Below, in pieces: positions 12,101 to 24,509 of a stretch of DNA of 64,000 nucleotides. The translations under genes were made by a program, and so were the position numbers. Within the stretch, counting starts at the first letter, position 1. The number at the start of each line of letters is the position of its first letter. Source of the stretch: Bolinopsis microptera (taxonomy: Eukaryota; Ctenophora; Tentaculata; Lobata; Bolinopsidae); the NCBI RefSeq assembly GCF_026151205.1, contig NC_087081.1, positions 9,921,113 to 9,985,112 on the forward strand. Direction: 5' to 3'. The notes below the pieces were generated by a model that saw only the letters and a program-made list of their open reading frames with translations, ran no database searches and had not been told where the DNA came from.

Positions 12101-13297
12101 CTTAGTTTCACAGTGTCTCCTTCAGTGTTACAGATCAGTGTGTAGATCTGGTCTTCCTGCTCTAGTCCGTATGTTAGTTGGAGTGTTCCACAAGACTTCT
12201 GTTTTACCTCTCCCTGGTACACTGATACATCTACGTTGTTATGAGCGTCCACACATCTTCTGAAGGTAACTTCATTCTTTACACACCAATCACTAGGATT
12301 GTACCAGTTGGTGTAGAACCGGCAGTAGATAAGGACCTTGTGGATGAGGTAGGTTCTATCAAACTCTAGTTTTAACCAGCCTGCTCCGTTATCAGTTCCA
12401 GTTGCTGCTACTGTTGAGAGGTCCTTATCAACTGCATGTGCTACAGCATAAATTTCCTCGTTGTTCTGGTGCGTTTTTCCGTGTGTAACTGTTGTTGGAG
12501 TTATCTCTGCCAACTTCAGCTTAAGAACTGAAATAATTGTTCAAATATTTTGTCAACTATTTGACTTGGTGAGCCTTGTTTGAAATAAGGAAAGTAAATG
12601 CCAAAATGTTAGACGTCTTTTTCTTGAGCTTTTTTTTCTTGGTCAAACTTTAAACAGAATTAAACTTTAATTTTGACAGTACCTGTGCTAATTGTAGCAA
12701 CTTCAAAAACTGCTATTTGTATTGTACTCTTGCTGAGTTTCACTGTGTCTCCTTCGGTGTTACAGATCAGTGTGTAGATCTGGTCTGCCTGCTCTAGTCC
12801 GTATGTTAGTTGGAGTGTTCCACAAGACTTCTGTTTTACTTCTCCCTGGTACACCGACACATCCACGTTGTTTTCAGCATCCACACAGTCCCTAAAGTAA
12901 GCTTCACTTCCTGCACACCAATCACCAGGACGGTACCAGTTGGTGTAGAACCGGTAGTAGATTTGAACCTTGTGGATAAAGTAGGTTCTATCAAACTCTA
13001 GCTTCAACCATGATACTGCTCCGTTATCAGTTTCAATCGCTGCTATTGTTGAGAGGTCTTTATCTGCTGCATGTGTAACTCTTGTAGGAGTTATCTCTGC
13101 TATCTTTACCTTTCGAACTGAAATATGTAGTTTAATTCGTACACTTCATGACTTCTCATTTCCAAAATGTTGCCCTGTTGACTGTTAATTGCTGAAAACC
13201 TTGACTTAATGGACCTACCCTTTGTAAGTTCATCATCTGAGTCACCAAAGACAGTCCACACCATCATAATAACAAAGAGTATGAGTTTCAGCATCAT
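9180..13297 (-). pseudogene. Secreted F5/8C-domain / CCP protein, copy A (disrupted)
   Basis: Exon 13297-13219 encodes a signal peptide (MMLKLILFVIMMVWTVFG, then an acidic stretch) and ends in phase 1. Exons 13118-12683 and 12527-12048 each encode one galactose-binding F5/8C-like domain in phase 1-1, with the block GWLKLEFDRTYLIHKVLIY and six or so conserved Cys. The first domain lacks about 15 codons after VTH, between short CACATG-like repeats. Exon 11878-10447 encodes the first part of a sushi/CCP module but is split by a hAT element (10520-11790). Possible further exons are 9650-9537 and 9370-9180, poorly supported. Such proteins are secreted lectin-like molecules; the ligand is unknown. 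Copy B at 15261-22730 is the paralogue. The insertion and deletion make A probably non-functional. Confidence 0.7.
10520..11790. mobile_element. hAT-like non-autonomous element in the CCP exon of copy A
   Basis: The element begins CCCAGTGGAATAAA and ends TTTGCCACTGGG, a short imperfect TIR. It is flanked by the 8-bp duplication ACTGTAAG (10512-10519 and 11791-11798). The paralogous exon at 16020-16027 carries a single ACTGTAAG with continuous coding, so it shows the pre-insertion state. The 1.27-kb interior has no recognisable transposase. The 8-bp duplication and CAGTGG-type ends fit the hAT superfamily. Confidence 0.85.
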
Positions 13298-14384
13298 GTC
13301 ACGCTGAAACTGCCTTATCTTGTACTATGTACTGATAAAGTTTAAGATAAACTAAACCAGTGCCACAAAACCAATGCTGGAAACGATAAATGTGAGCTAG
13401 TTTGCCTCTACAGAGAGCACCTCAATACGACTAATAGTTTCCTTATGGAGCATTCATAAAGCCCTCCCCTCATAACTAAACTAACAAAGGACGGACTGGC
13501 TAAGCTGAGTAATTATCTCTTAGTATTATATAATAGTTTAATAATCATTGTTCTCTGGGTCCTGGTGGGTCGAGGAATCGTGTGTATTATAACATGCCAC
13601 ACCTAGCACAGTTTTACAACCCTCACTTTAACTCTTTAAGTCTTTAGAGTTGTATATAATAATAAACGTCCATCTTCTAGATTATAGGCACCTCTAGAAG
13701 TCTAGAAGTCAGTAAGAAATATATAGAGATATAGTATAGATAAGAATCCTATTTATACAAATGCACACGTAACCTTTAAACTGGTGTGTAAGATTTCAAG
13801 TTCATGCTATTTGCGGCCTACCCCAGTTCCATGATATTATGACTGAGGCGACTGCATGGGGATTCTAGGGAACATAACAATATTTTGTCAATATTGGTGA
13901 TTTCTTATTTTACCTTAGATCCACCGATTCCAAGGGTGTGTGGTAGTTTGCAATTAGGAGCTGAGTTTCTGTATATTTTTGAATGACGTTTAATAAGGGT
14001 TTCAGTTTGGAACAAACCATTATTTTTGTGGCACAGATATTCTTTATCTCAGTTTTAAGAAAACAAATACGTGATCACATACATATTTTAGTGCAAGACG
14101 ATTTTTACATCTAAAAATCGATTATCTTGTGTAAATAAAGAGATAAAGATCCTGGTCTTACAAACGTAGAAACGGGTTAAAATATTATTCAAATGTTTAA
14201 CTAAGATGAGCATGAACAATTTTACAACATGGGAGCGATCGCACAAAAATAGAAAGAAAAAGTAATCTGGATTATAAGTCCTTTTCTGAATAATATGTTC
14301 ATCTGGAAAGACTTCTATTAATTACTGACAAAAAGAAATAATAATGGTTTCCCAAAGTAATCTGTGAATGTAGTGTTTTAATAT
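13298..14384. other. Upstream region of copy A; no gene seen
   Basis: Bases 13300-13560 are nearly identical to 22735-22985 upstream of copy B, so a shared 5' flank or promoter was duplicated together with the signal-peptide exon. The remainder (13560-14384) is AT-rich without supported coding. Confidence 0.5.
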
Positions 14385-15095
14385 CCGTAATGTTCCAGGC
14401 CCATGGTGAGATGTCTGAGATACTGTATAGCTAGCTGTAAAGTCTCCAGTTTTGTAGGTTTTCTCTTCTCGGGTAGAACTTCAGGGTAGAACTTCAGGTA
14501 GAACTTCTGGTAGAACTTCAGGTAGATTTTCTGTTAGTCTCCCGTCCGCTGTGTTATCTGAAAAAGTGATAATTGTTAATATATAAAGGAAAGGAACTTT
14601 ATCAGCTGCTAATTAGTTAATTAGTTAATTAGTTATTAGCGCGAGCGGGTTCTCTGCTGATGTTCTCCTAGTTGGAAAAGATTTCAAGTACGATAATGCC
14701 AGTGTTAGCTTTATACATGGACGATTTCAATGTAAGTGATAGTGAAAGTGAAAGTACCTTCATGCGAGTAAGTTGTCTGGAGTTTACAGCAAGGCGCTTA
14801 CTGTTCATCTCGTCTGGAGACTGGTTCTTTCTTCTACTTTGTCTGAACCTGTGATATATATTACGTTAAATAGAGTCCACTAAATACTTAGGCCCCTCAC
14901 CCCTATACTTAGATCTTCCGGTCATTTATTTCAAGCCAATAATTGAGCGATTATCTTCCTCGAAAATATAATATCTCAGATAATATGTTCCAAATAAAAG
15001 CTAAAATACCCACTTAGATGATTGAGAAGATCTCACCGACCGAATCCTTGATTTTTAATCCAAACATGGAAGAACTATCCTGTCGGATGGTTGTA
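14385..15095 (-). pseudogene. bHLH transcription factor, decayed copy
   Basis: This is the left copy of the bHLH gene at 24510-25331. A basic-region exon (about 14848-14758) reads KRLAVNSRQLTRMK, with Leu replacing an Arg of the intact copy. The helix-loop-helix exon (14557-14385) lacks four bases just after its acceptor, shifting the frame. It also contains an expanded 12-bp repeat (14478-14530) that multiplies Glu-Val-Leu-Pro codons. A remnant of the first exon lies at about 15068-15095, with its splice donor GT changed to GA. Together these lesions argue for a pseudogene. Confidence 0.75.
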
Positions 15096-15260
15096 CATTA
15101 ATTGTTGTACATTAATTATAGTCAGTATAAATGAGCTACTAATTAATCGTTTAATACACTAATTGCACTTAATCAATGAAGAATGCATATTGCATGCTGG
15201 TGTATTTATCAGTGGAGACTACTAAAACTCTTTTTAATAGGACCCATAACATCCAAGTAC

Positions 15261-18200
15261 CTGTTAAGGGTAGAAATTGAGGATTTTCGAGACCAGCACG
15301 AAACAGTCCTCGATGTGTGTGCTATCTTTAAGTCAGCTTTATCTGCTTCTGTAATCAGGTGTTAAAACCTCCCCATCCCCAAAATTAGTTTCAAGAATTA
15401 ACAAGAATATTAAACTATTTCCACTGCATAACCTTTTCAATTATCAAGTTCTCATGAAAAGTGCTCAGAGCTAAGTTTTAAGTATTGGCAAGGATATTAA
15501 ACTATTTCCACTACCTAACCTTTTGAATTATCAAGTTGTCATGAAAAGTGCTCAGAGCTTAGTTTTACGTATTGGCAAGGATATTGCACCATTTCCCATA
15601 GTATAGTTATGGCAGCTGTTTAATTCTCCATGAATGTTTCTCCGAGATTATAATAAAATATTTTAAACTTGAACACACATTCTTGCTTATACAAAGACAT
15701 CGATCGATGCCCTGGTATCATTCAATGTCTTTGATAAACAGAAAATATTCACTTCTTACCTATAAGCACGCATTTTGGCAGGAATGTATAGGAAAACACC
15801 GATCCTGAAAAAAAATCACTATCATTCTAAATTTCTAAAGCTTCTAGGAATGACAGAAATTTTGTTTCAAAATTAATTATATATTAGGATAGTTCTTAGT
15901 CCATTCACTGTATTTACTATTTAAGATATTACTGTTCTTCATTAATTAACTAACCTAGTTCACAAGTCAGAGTCTTATCCCCGGATATGATTGCAAATCT
16001 GCTAGGTTTCTCACATCTCACTGTAAGAACAGTTCCTGCTGGTACTGGTAACTCTGGTGTTAAGTCTGCTACTCCAGAGAATGCTGAACTATCAAAGCTG
16101 TTGCACACTGAAGATAAAGTTCATTCCGTTATGATTCATATGATTATATTAGTATTACAAGTTGACAGGATTTCTGTGTGTTTTGAAGTTTCCAAAATAA
16201 TATTTTTCAGGAGAGTTCCACACCAATCGAATCGAATAATTTTATAAACACATTTATTATTTTTGTTGTTGTGGCTCTTACCCAATTCTCCTGTAACCAC
16301 AATTTCAGCCACAACTAAGTGTCCTGTACTCTTGCTGAGTTTCAGAGTGTTTCCTTCAGTGTTACAGATCAGTGTGTAGATCTGGTCTGCCTGCTCTAGT
16401 CCGTATGTTAGTTGGAGTGTTCCACAAGACTTCTGTTTTACTTCTCCCTGGTACACCTGACACATCTACATTGTTGTGATAATCTAGGCATGTCTTAAAA
16501 TTGGCACTTTGTACACACCAGTCATCAGGATTGTACCAGTTGGTGTAGAACTTGTAGTAGATAAGGACCTTGTGGATAAGGTAGGTTCTATCAAACTCTA
16601 GTTTTAACCAGCCTGCTCCTTTATCAGTGTAAGTTGCTGCTACTGTTGAGAGGTCCTTATCAACTGCATGTGCTGCTGCATAACTCTCCTCGTTGTTATC
16701 TAATGTCTTCCCGTTTGTAACTTTAGGAGGAGTTATCTCTGCCAACTTCTGCTTAAGAACTGAAATAATTGCTTAACTATTTGACTTGGTGAGTCTGGTT
16801 TGAAATAAGAAAAGCAACTGCCAAAATGATAGACATTTTTTTGAAAGATTTTTTCTTGACTAAACTTTAAACAGAATTAAACTTTAATTTGACAGTACCT
16901 GTGCTAATTGTAGCTACTTCAGAGACTGCTATGAGTCCTGTACTCTTACTGAGTTTCAGAGTGTTTCCTTCAGTGTTACAGATCAGTGTGTAGATCTGGT
17001 CTGCCTGCTCTAGTCCGTATGTTAGTTGTAGTGTTCCACAAGATTTCAGCTGTTCCTCTCCCTGGTACACCGACACATCTACGTTGGTAACCGTATTTAT
17101 ACAATACTTGAAAGTAGCTTCATTTTGTACACACGAATAATCTGGGTTATACCAGTTGGTGTAGAACCGGTAGTAGATAAGGACTTTGTGGATAAAGTAG
17201 GTTCTATCAAACTCTAGTTTTAACCAGCCTGCTCCGTTATCAGTTTCAGTTGCTGCTACTGTTGAGAGGTCCTTATCAACTGCATATGCTGCTGCATAAC
17301 TTTTCTCGTTGTTCAGGTACGTTTTTCCATGTGTAACTGTTGTTGGAGTTACCTCTGCCAACTTCAGTTTAAGAACTGAAATAATTGCTTAAATATTTTG
17401 TCAACTATTTGACTTGGTGAATCTTGTTTGAAATACGAAAAGCAACTGCCAATATGTTAGACGTCTTTTTCTTGAGCTTTTTTCTTTTTTTCTTGGTCAA
17501 AATGTAAACACAATTAAACTTGAATATTGACAGTACCTGTGCTAATTATAGCTACTTCAAAAACAGCTATGTGTCCTGTACTCTTGCTGAGTTTCACTGT
17601 GTCTCCTTCAGTGTTACAGATCAGTGTGTAGATCTGGTCTGCCTGCTCTAGTCCGTATGTTAGTTGGAGTGTTCCACAAGACTTCTGTTTTACCTCTCCC
17701 TGGTACACTGACACATCCACGTTGTTTTCAGCATCCACACATTTTCTGAAGTTAGCTTCACTAAGTGCACACCAATTATCAGGGTCGTACCAATTGGTAT
17801 AGAACCGGTAGTAGATAAGGACCCTGTGGATAAGGTAGGTTCTATCAAACTCTAGTTTTAACCAGCCTGCTCCGTTATCAGTTTCAGTTGCTGCTACTGT
17901 TGAGAGGTCCTTATCAACTGCATGTGCTGCTGCACATCTTTCCTCGTTGTTTTTGTAAGGTTTTCCCTGTGTTACTGTTGAAGGTGGTATCTCTGCTACT
18001 TCTATTCTTCGAACTGAAATTCAATATTTTAACGACTTTTTGCTCACTTTATGATGTTAATTGAGTAATTGTTATGGCTTTATGGTTCTCCCTGTTATGG
18101 GGGGTATGCAACGACCATTAATGTCAGTAGATGGAATTTTGTCAAAACTGACATTGTCATTAATGGTCATTAATGATCATTAATGGTCATTAATGGTTAT

Positions 18201-21200
18201 TAAATAATTGAAATTCTGAACTATCTTGGAAGCAACATGTCCAAGAAATTTACAATTATGATCACTTTGTATCACTTCTATAAAGTTTCTCACAGCCCCC
18301 TACATCGATTGCCAGAGTCTCGTTTGAGAAAACGAATTAATATTCGCCTAATAGAGGCTCGGACCTCGGTTTCGGAATGAGTGCCAAGCACCATTCTGTT
18401 ATACGTTGGTAACTTGTCTTGTCTGTTTGCTTGTTTGCATTTGACTTAGTATAAATGCTTGTTTGCAGTTGACTTAGTATAGATGCTTGTTTACAGTTGA
18501 CTTAGTATAAATGCTTGTTTGCAGTTGACTTAGTATTAATGCTTGTTTACAGTTGACTTAGTATACATGCTTGTTTGCAGTTTGCGTGGATTTGAATTGT
18601 ATTGATTTCCTTTATTTGTGTTGATTGCTTTAGATAATTTGGATTTTCAATACCTCCTCACAGTACCTTCTGTGCCATCGTAAGACGATATTTGGAAATA
18701 AAAGTCGGAGATAGACATTTTTGGTACCGGCTGTTTCGAGGGTTCTGTGCCATACCAACCGGGCTGCAAAAATTCTTCTAAGCCCTGTCAACGTCAAACA
18801 ATTCGAAAGGGCGACTCATTAAGTGCTACCCTTGTTCCAAAAAAGGCTAAACGTCCCCTTCGTTGCCTCGGTACCATCTTATCAATGAGTGTCTCTGCTT
18901 CAAAAAAGGGCAACTGCAGATCTAGACGAATTCCTGCCGCATCAATTTGTCCCTATCATGATGACAGTGCTCGATTTTGGGTCAAAACTTTAAACTGCCA
19001 AAGGCAGAGTATTGAACTGTAAACGAATTGTTCTATCAAATCCTAGGAAAAGATCAGCTTTTTGTTGTCCGATTCAGACTGATGACGATGTATTTCATGA
19101 AGTGCTAAAGTTGATCTACTGTGTAATTACTATATAATCGACTAGCATAATGATTTGGCTAAAATATAAATCTTGATATGATATAAGAACGGGAACGAAG
19201 TATTTAATTTTAATACCCGTGTTATTATTATTTTATTATTGATTGTTATTTTACTATTGATACGATCTGATACTCCTAAATTGCCCTTTGAATTATTATT
19301 ATTGATAACTATAAGTCACCAACTGTTATCTGGTTTAAATCCCGTGGCCGCAAAATTTGTTCTTCATTACATTCGAACTTAATAAATGTAATCCCTAACT
19401 CACTCTGGAATCCACTCAAGTGATATTCTGGAAGGTCTGCCTAACCACGGAAGATTCTATTCTAAGTTTTATCTTTCGAATCTCTAATTGTAAATGTAAA
19501 ATAATAACATATACTTGTAGTTAGTTAACTTAAGGTAGGGTCTAAGTGATGCAGGCGTCCGTCCTTTTCGCTCTAAGAAGTGCCGGAAAAAACATGACCA
19601 TTAATGTCAGTAGATGAAATTTTGACAAAACTGACAATTGACATTGTCATTAATGGTCATTAATGGTTATTAATGGTCATTAATGGTCATTAATGGTCAT
19701 TAATGGTCGTTGCATACCCCCCTGTTATGACCCTTACTAGTTTCAAATTTGTATTTTTCCATTGCTTCTTAAAGTTTGCCGACAAATTCTGTCCTCTTGT
19801 TGCCTTAATGTTGCTCCCGGTTCCCCCTTCGCTGCCAAAATGTAGCTGCCTTATAATAATTTTCGTATCCTTTTCCCCTTCTAGCTCCTATTATTTCCTT
19901 TATTTGTAACTAGAAATACGAAGCAGTGGCAATTGTGTACTTTTTTATATTTCTGATCGCTAAAAGTTTTAAAATTTGTAGTACCTTTTGAGGGGGAAGA
20001 AGTATAACAGCTTAACAGCACCCAACTTGTTAACCAGAACAACAAAACCAAATTTGCAAAACTCAACATATTATGAATGAAGAAAAAACATGGAGCAAAT
20101 TCAACGCAAATAGTAAGTTAGTAATTAATACAAAATGGTATTAAAGGTTTATATTATATCATAGTAGATCCAGTGGGAAGTTATACGTCTGTGGGCTCAT
20201 GATTTAAGTTGTTCATTTTGTGTATCATTAGAGGCTCTAGGTCCTAGGATAATACCATTAGCATTGCCCTGCCCTGCCCAATGTCAAATCTGCCTAATGC
20301 TTGCATTGGCCAAGTTGCTTACACTCGATGTTTAGAGAGAATATATTTTATAATAAAAACATTGAACTCTTTCCACGTTTATTATATACTAGCAGGAACC
20401 CGTATAACCCTAAAATGGTGTCAAGACTCAAGAGACTAAAATAATTATTACCTATTTAATTCGCGTTTTTGACACCACTTGGGGGTCCAAATTTTGGGCT
20501 CTAAAACTCCTATTCCTTGGCCAATTTTTTATTTTGTTCATGCTGATTTGAAAAGCATAAAAGCATTTGACCCAGTCAACAAAGTTTCAGTTGTATATCT
20601 TTTACGGTTTTTGCGGAAAATCGCGTTAAAGTTGATGACGTGGTGTCAGTAAAATGGCACAGATATATTATATATATCGTCTCGCTAATCTTTCTCAAAT
20701 GCCAATCATTGAAATAAGCAATGAAATCACCGACTCCAGCAATATCAATGAAACAAATCTCAAAGATCATCTCATGGAAATTTTGTCTCCTTACTCAACT
20801 GTAATTCCTCAAAATCACCAGAGCCTCCATATTCACTGCCACCGCTCACTTGATATTCAACCAAACACCCCACAGTATACTCAATTTCAAGAAAGGCGCT
20901 CCTATGCTGTCAACTGTGTGTGCACTTTTTTCCTTCGCTGCTCCGAAGAGCGAAATAGCTTCACCGAAGATACGCGTCAGCGTAATTCAAATGCACGAAA
21001 CTTAAACAATTTTACTATCAATTTGGTGAGAACCTCGCGAATTAGTCATAATTAAGACTCAAGGATAACACTGGCCCTGACTTCAAGCAAAGATGATTGT
21101 TTTCATTAACTTCTGTAAACAATTATGACGGTCCATGATAATGGATCTATAATTTAATTTTAATCCTGTGTAATCCTGTGTAATCCTGTGTAATCCGCTT

Positions 21201-22730
21201 TATATATAACTAGCAGGAACCCGTCTAACCCTAAAGTAGTGTCAAGACTCGAGAGACTAAAATAATTATTACCTATTTAATTCGCGTTTTTGACACCACT
21301 TGGGAGTCCAAATTTTGGGCACTAAAATTATTATTCCTTGGCCAATTTTTTATTTTTTCATGCTGATTTGAAGGCCATTAAAGCATTTAACCCAGTCAAA
21401 AAAGTTTCAGTTTAATTAAAATTTTAATTAATGATATAATAATATAAGAGCACTGGCCTTTATAATTTTTTCCCGTTTCTGTATGAAACAAGAATTGCGC
21501 CCGTTGTTTCGTTTTGGCGGACGCTAAATTTCCAATTACTATAACTATAAATATAAGCTCTAATCAGCTCACTTCATAATAATGATATTGAAAAACATCA
21601 GCTTACACTACGTGTGTACAAATTGGGCTTATTACATAATAAGTATACATTACATAGTATACATTAATGATTAAAATAAGCTCGCGCTGCGGCATTCATT
21701 GACCACAGGCTAGCTACTGTATACACAACATCTTTACTAGCAAATAGCAATCCTCGCGCGCACGGCAAGTTGACATGGTAACGGACGGAAGGAAGGAAGG
21801 AACACGACAAATTCAGACCCGCCTACCGCTATCTCCGAAAAACCACGTTTTTCTGCAAAAACGACCATTCGTAAACTTTTACTATTGCCTTTTTACAAAA
21901 GGGTGAAATGGAAAAAATGTGTAATATGATACGTGCACTGATACAATATAATGTGTAATATATAGTGCGCAACTGTTATTTGTTTTGAAACTTCCCGCCA
22001 GCCAGTGACTCCCAGTCTGTCCTGATACGCTGTCAACCCTTGAGGGAAATTATGGGTTACCAGTGTTCACGACTTTTCGGGGATATAATTCCTGGAATGA
22101 ATTATAAGTTTTAACCACAGTTTCTATTAATTGTGTATGCAGACAAACTTCTGAGTATTCTCTAATCTAAACTTTTAAAAAGAAACCAGTTAAGAGTGAG
22201 AGTAAATGTTGAATCATAAAGCAGCAAAACACGCAATGATGCTTTTAAATGTTTCTGTTTGTGCACCTGTAATATTTTAATGTTGCAACTTTGCAATGTA
22301 ACGACACAGTAAAAACTTTTCTCGATCCATGAGTCTTGTGCCATAGGTACAAAAGAGGGTTAGTGAATGAGGTGATTTTTAATAATATGTAAGCTTGCGA
22401 CCGTGCACGTCGACCGTCTGTGCGCACACAGCTCAGTAGTTGTTAACTTCGCAAATTTATTTTGCGTAATATTCTGGATTGAGTTATTGTTGGTGCGCGG
22501 CAAAAGGTCATGTTATGGTAAAGTTTTTTGTGTTTTTAAGCAGTCGCCTAGGAAATTTCGTCAAGTTTGAAACATAGTATAGATGACTCGCTGTCTAACG
22601 TAGTTGTACCTATCATTGCTGGTATTCTAAAAGTAATTGACCTACCTTTTGTAAGTTCACCATCTGAGTCACCAAATGCAAAGACAGTCCACACCATCAT
22701 AATAGCGAAGAGTATGAGTTTCAGCATCAT
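15261..22730 (-). CDS. Secreted F5/8C-domain (x3) / CCP protein, copy B
   Basis: Exon 22730-22646 encodes the signal peptide MMLKLILFAIMMVWTVFAFG and ends in phase 1. Three phase 1-1 exons follow, 18013-17537, 17375-16899 and 16759-16282, each one F5/8C/FTP-like carbohydrate-binding domain (AVDKDLSTVAATETDNG, LEFDRTYFIHKVLIYYRFY, then the Cys-rich C-terminal half). Exon 16107-15955 encodes half a sushi/CCP module (VCNSFDSS, VRCEKPSRF, DKTLTCELG). Exon 15348-15261 probably continues it with a Cys-Trp pair. The third domain exon has one extra C at about 16456, which shifts the frame: the exon is 478 bp against 477 in its neighbours. The 3' end is not recognised and may be lost against the bHLH pseudogene. 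Repeated domains suggest multivalent binding; no ligand can be named. Confidence 0.72.
18100..19721. mobile_element. 1.6-kb TIR element with 8-bp target duplication, in copy B intron 1
   Basis: Ends GGGGGTATGCAACGACC and its inverse are flanked by CTGTTATG (18092-18099 and 19722-19729), an 8-bp duplication that suggests hAT or a P-like group. Both subterminal regions carry TAATGGTCAT repeats. An internal 28-bp tandem repeat, about six units (18429-18582), centres on ATGCTTGTTTGCAGTTGAC. An open frame at 18747-19022 has no recognisable family, so I do not call it a gene. Confidence 0.75.
20390..21420. repeat. Pair of ~190-bp direct repeats with a short unknown ORF between
   Basis: The segment starting AGCAGGAACCCGTATAACCC at about 20393 recurs with small changes at about 21211, in the same orientation. 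Between them an ATG-initiated frame at 20654-21055 (133 codons) matches nothing I recognise. The arrangement could be two copies of a dispersed element. The trailer with tandem TAATCCTGTG units (21165-21195) reappears near 49985. Confidence 0.45.
21421..22645. other. Intron of copy B; no gene seen
   Basis: The sequence is AT-rich with no supported coding region or recognisable element. Short ORFs on both strands lack conserved motifs. Confidence 0.4.
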
Positions 22731-24509
22731 GGCGCGCTGAAACCGCCTTATCTCGTACTATGTACTGATAAAGTTTAAGATAAACTGAACCAGTGCCACA
22801 AAACCAATGCTGGAAACTATAAATGTGAGCTAGTTTGCCTCTACAGAGAGCACCTCAATACGACTAATAGTTTTCTTATGGATCATTCATAAAGCCCTGC
22901 CCTCATAACTAAACTCACAAAGGACGGACTGGCTAAGCTGAGTAATTATCTCTTGAATATTCGTATGATCATTGTTCTCTGGGTCCTGGTCTAGGAATCT
23001 TGTGTATTACATCTTTATAACCCCACTCACCGCAAACCCAATGCTGTAAACAATAAATGTGACCAGAGCGTTTTGGGAGCAGCTGATCATGAGCTTAATA
23101 TTTTAGCCCTGCCGTGCATACCAACAAAGAATACTCTTTTTTTCTCAAAGAATACTAGCTGATCTCTGGACCAGAGCGTTTTGGGAGCACCTGATTATGA
23201 GCCATTATTTTAGCCCTGCTGTGCAGACCAACAAAGAATACTCTGATCTCTGGACCTGGGACCAGAGCAGTTTGGGAGTACCTGATTATGAGCCATTATT
23301 TTGTGTGGATCATTTGTTTAGCCCTGCCCTGCAGACTAACAAATACTACAGGTCTCTCATTTCTGGAAAAGTGGTATATTTGATGACTTTTACATGTCAT
23401 GGTTATTAGTACGCTATGTCTATAACACTATATGGTAATATTGTTCTGCAGTTCATCGCAGGTCGATAAATCGTGTCTATTTCAATATTACATGCGTACT
23501 AACTAAATCTCCCAAACTGATTTCATTTAATTTGCTCCTTCATAAAATAGAAAAAATATTTTTTCAAATTTGGACACAAGTCTTGTAACACCCTGTATAA
23601 CACCGTATAATAATTCATATTCCCAATTATGCAAGGTGATTATAAATATAGATTTGTGTCACCTCTACGCATGGTCTCATCAACGAATGACAATTTAAGT
23701 TTATGCTGTAAAGTCAGATCAAGTCTAGAAAATAACACTGCCCATATTGTCCAGTACACAGTGGTAAGTTATTGTTATCATCTCCTATGTTACTGTTATC
23801 AAACAGCAGTTATGAGTCCCTCTTATATATTTGAAAAGTTAGATATCTACTACTTTGTGATCAATCCGCATGTTGATTTCTCTTGGAGAATTTCTCTTTA
23901 GACTCTTAACTTGCGAACAAATTGAAGCAGCAGACTTTAGGCTGTTGATAGTAGATATCTAACTACTGTTGATAGTAGATATCTAACTACTGTTGATAGT
24001 AGATATCTAACTTTTACGCATGTTGTGTTGCATTTAATGATAGGTACAATTTTAGTTTAAATTTGTTCAGATGATTATTTTTATTCTCTGTCAAAAAAAC
24101 CAAGAAAAAAAATGTTTCTGATTACAAATAAACACATAACACAAATATCAGATTTAGATAAAAACGCATTCAACACACAATATTTTGATCAGTAAAAAGC
24201 AGCAGCAGTAATTCATTTGAACAATTTTCCATGGCAACGGTCGACAACTGCACTAGTGTTAAAATGTCTGTTCAGCGGCTAAATACATAAGTTATCTTTC
24301 TTTTAATTCAACAATCCCGTGCACGCAAATGACTTAAAATCCTGATGTTAAGATCGCTTTCTATCTTTTAACTTGAATGAGAATAGAAAATAAATCCCAC
24401 AAAGATATAAAAATTGATTTTCAAACAATCCATCAAGGGATTATACAAAAAGCCAAGTATGTCAAGTAGTCAGTATGCTAAGTGAAAGTGAAAGTTAATG
24501 TTGAGTATG
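22731..24509. other. 5' flank of copy B with tandem repeats
   Basis: Bases 22735-22985 duplicate the flank of copy A. A roughly 100-bp unit beginning near CAGAGCGTTTTGGGAGCA is present about three times at 23055-23350. A 23-bp unit with GATAGTAGATATCTAACTA is present three times at 23943-24012. No gene is supported. Confidence 0.5.

Noticed and set aside
12012-12263. Plus-strand ORF over the lectin exons (also 12810-13001 and 15987-16247)
   Set aside because: Shadows of the minus-strand F5/8C and CCP exons.
18747-19022. 91-codon ORF inside the 18100-19721 element
   Set aside because: No recognisable transposase or domain and no supporting splice signals.
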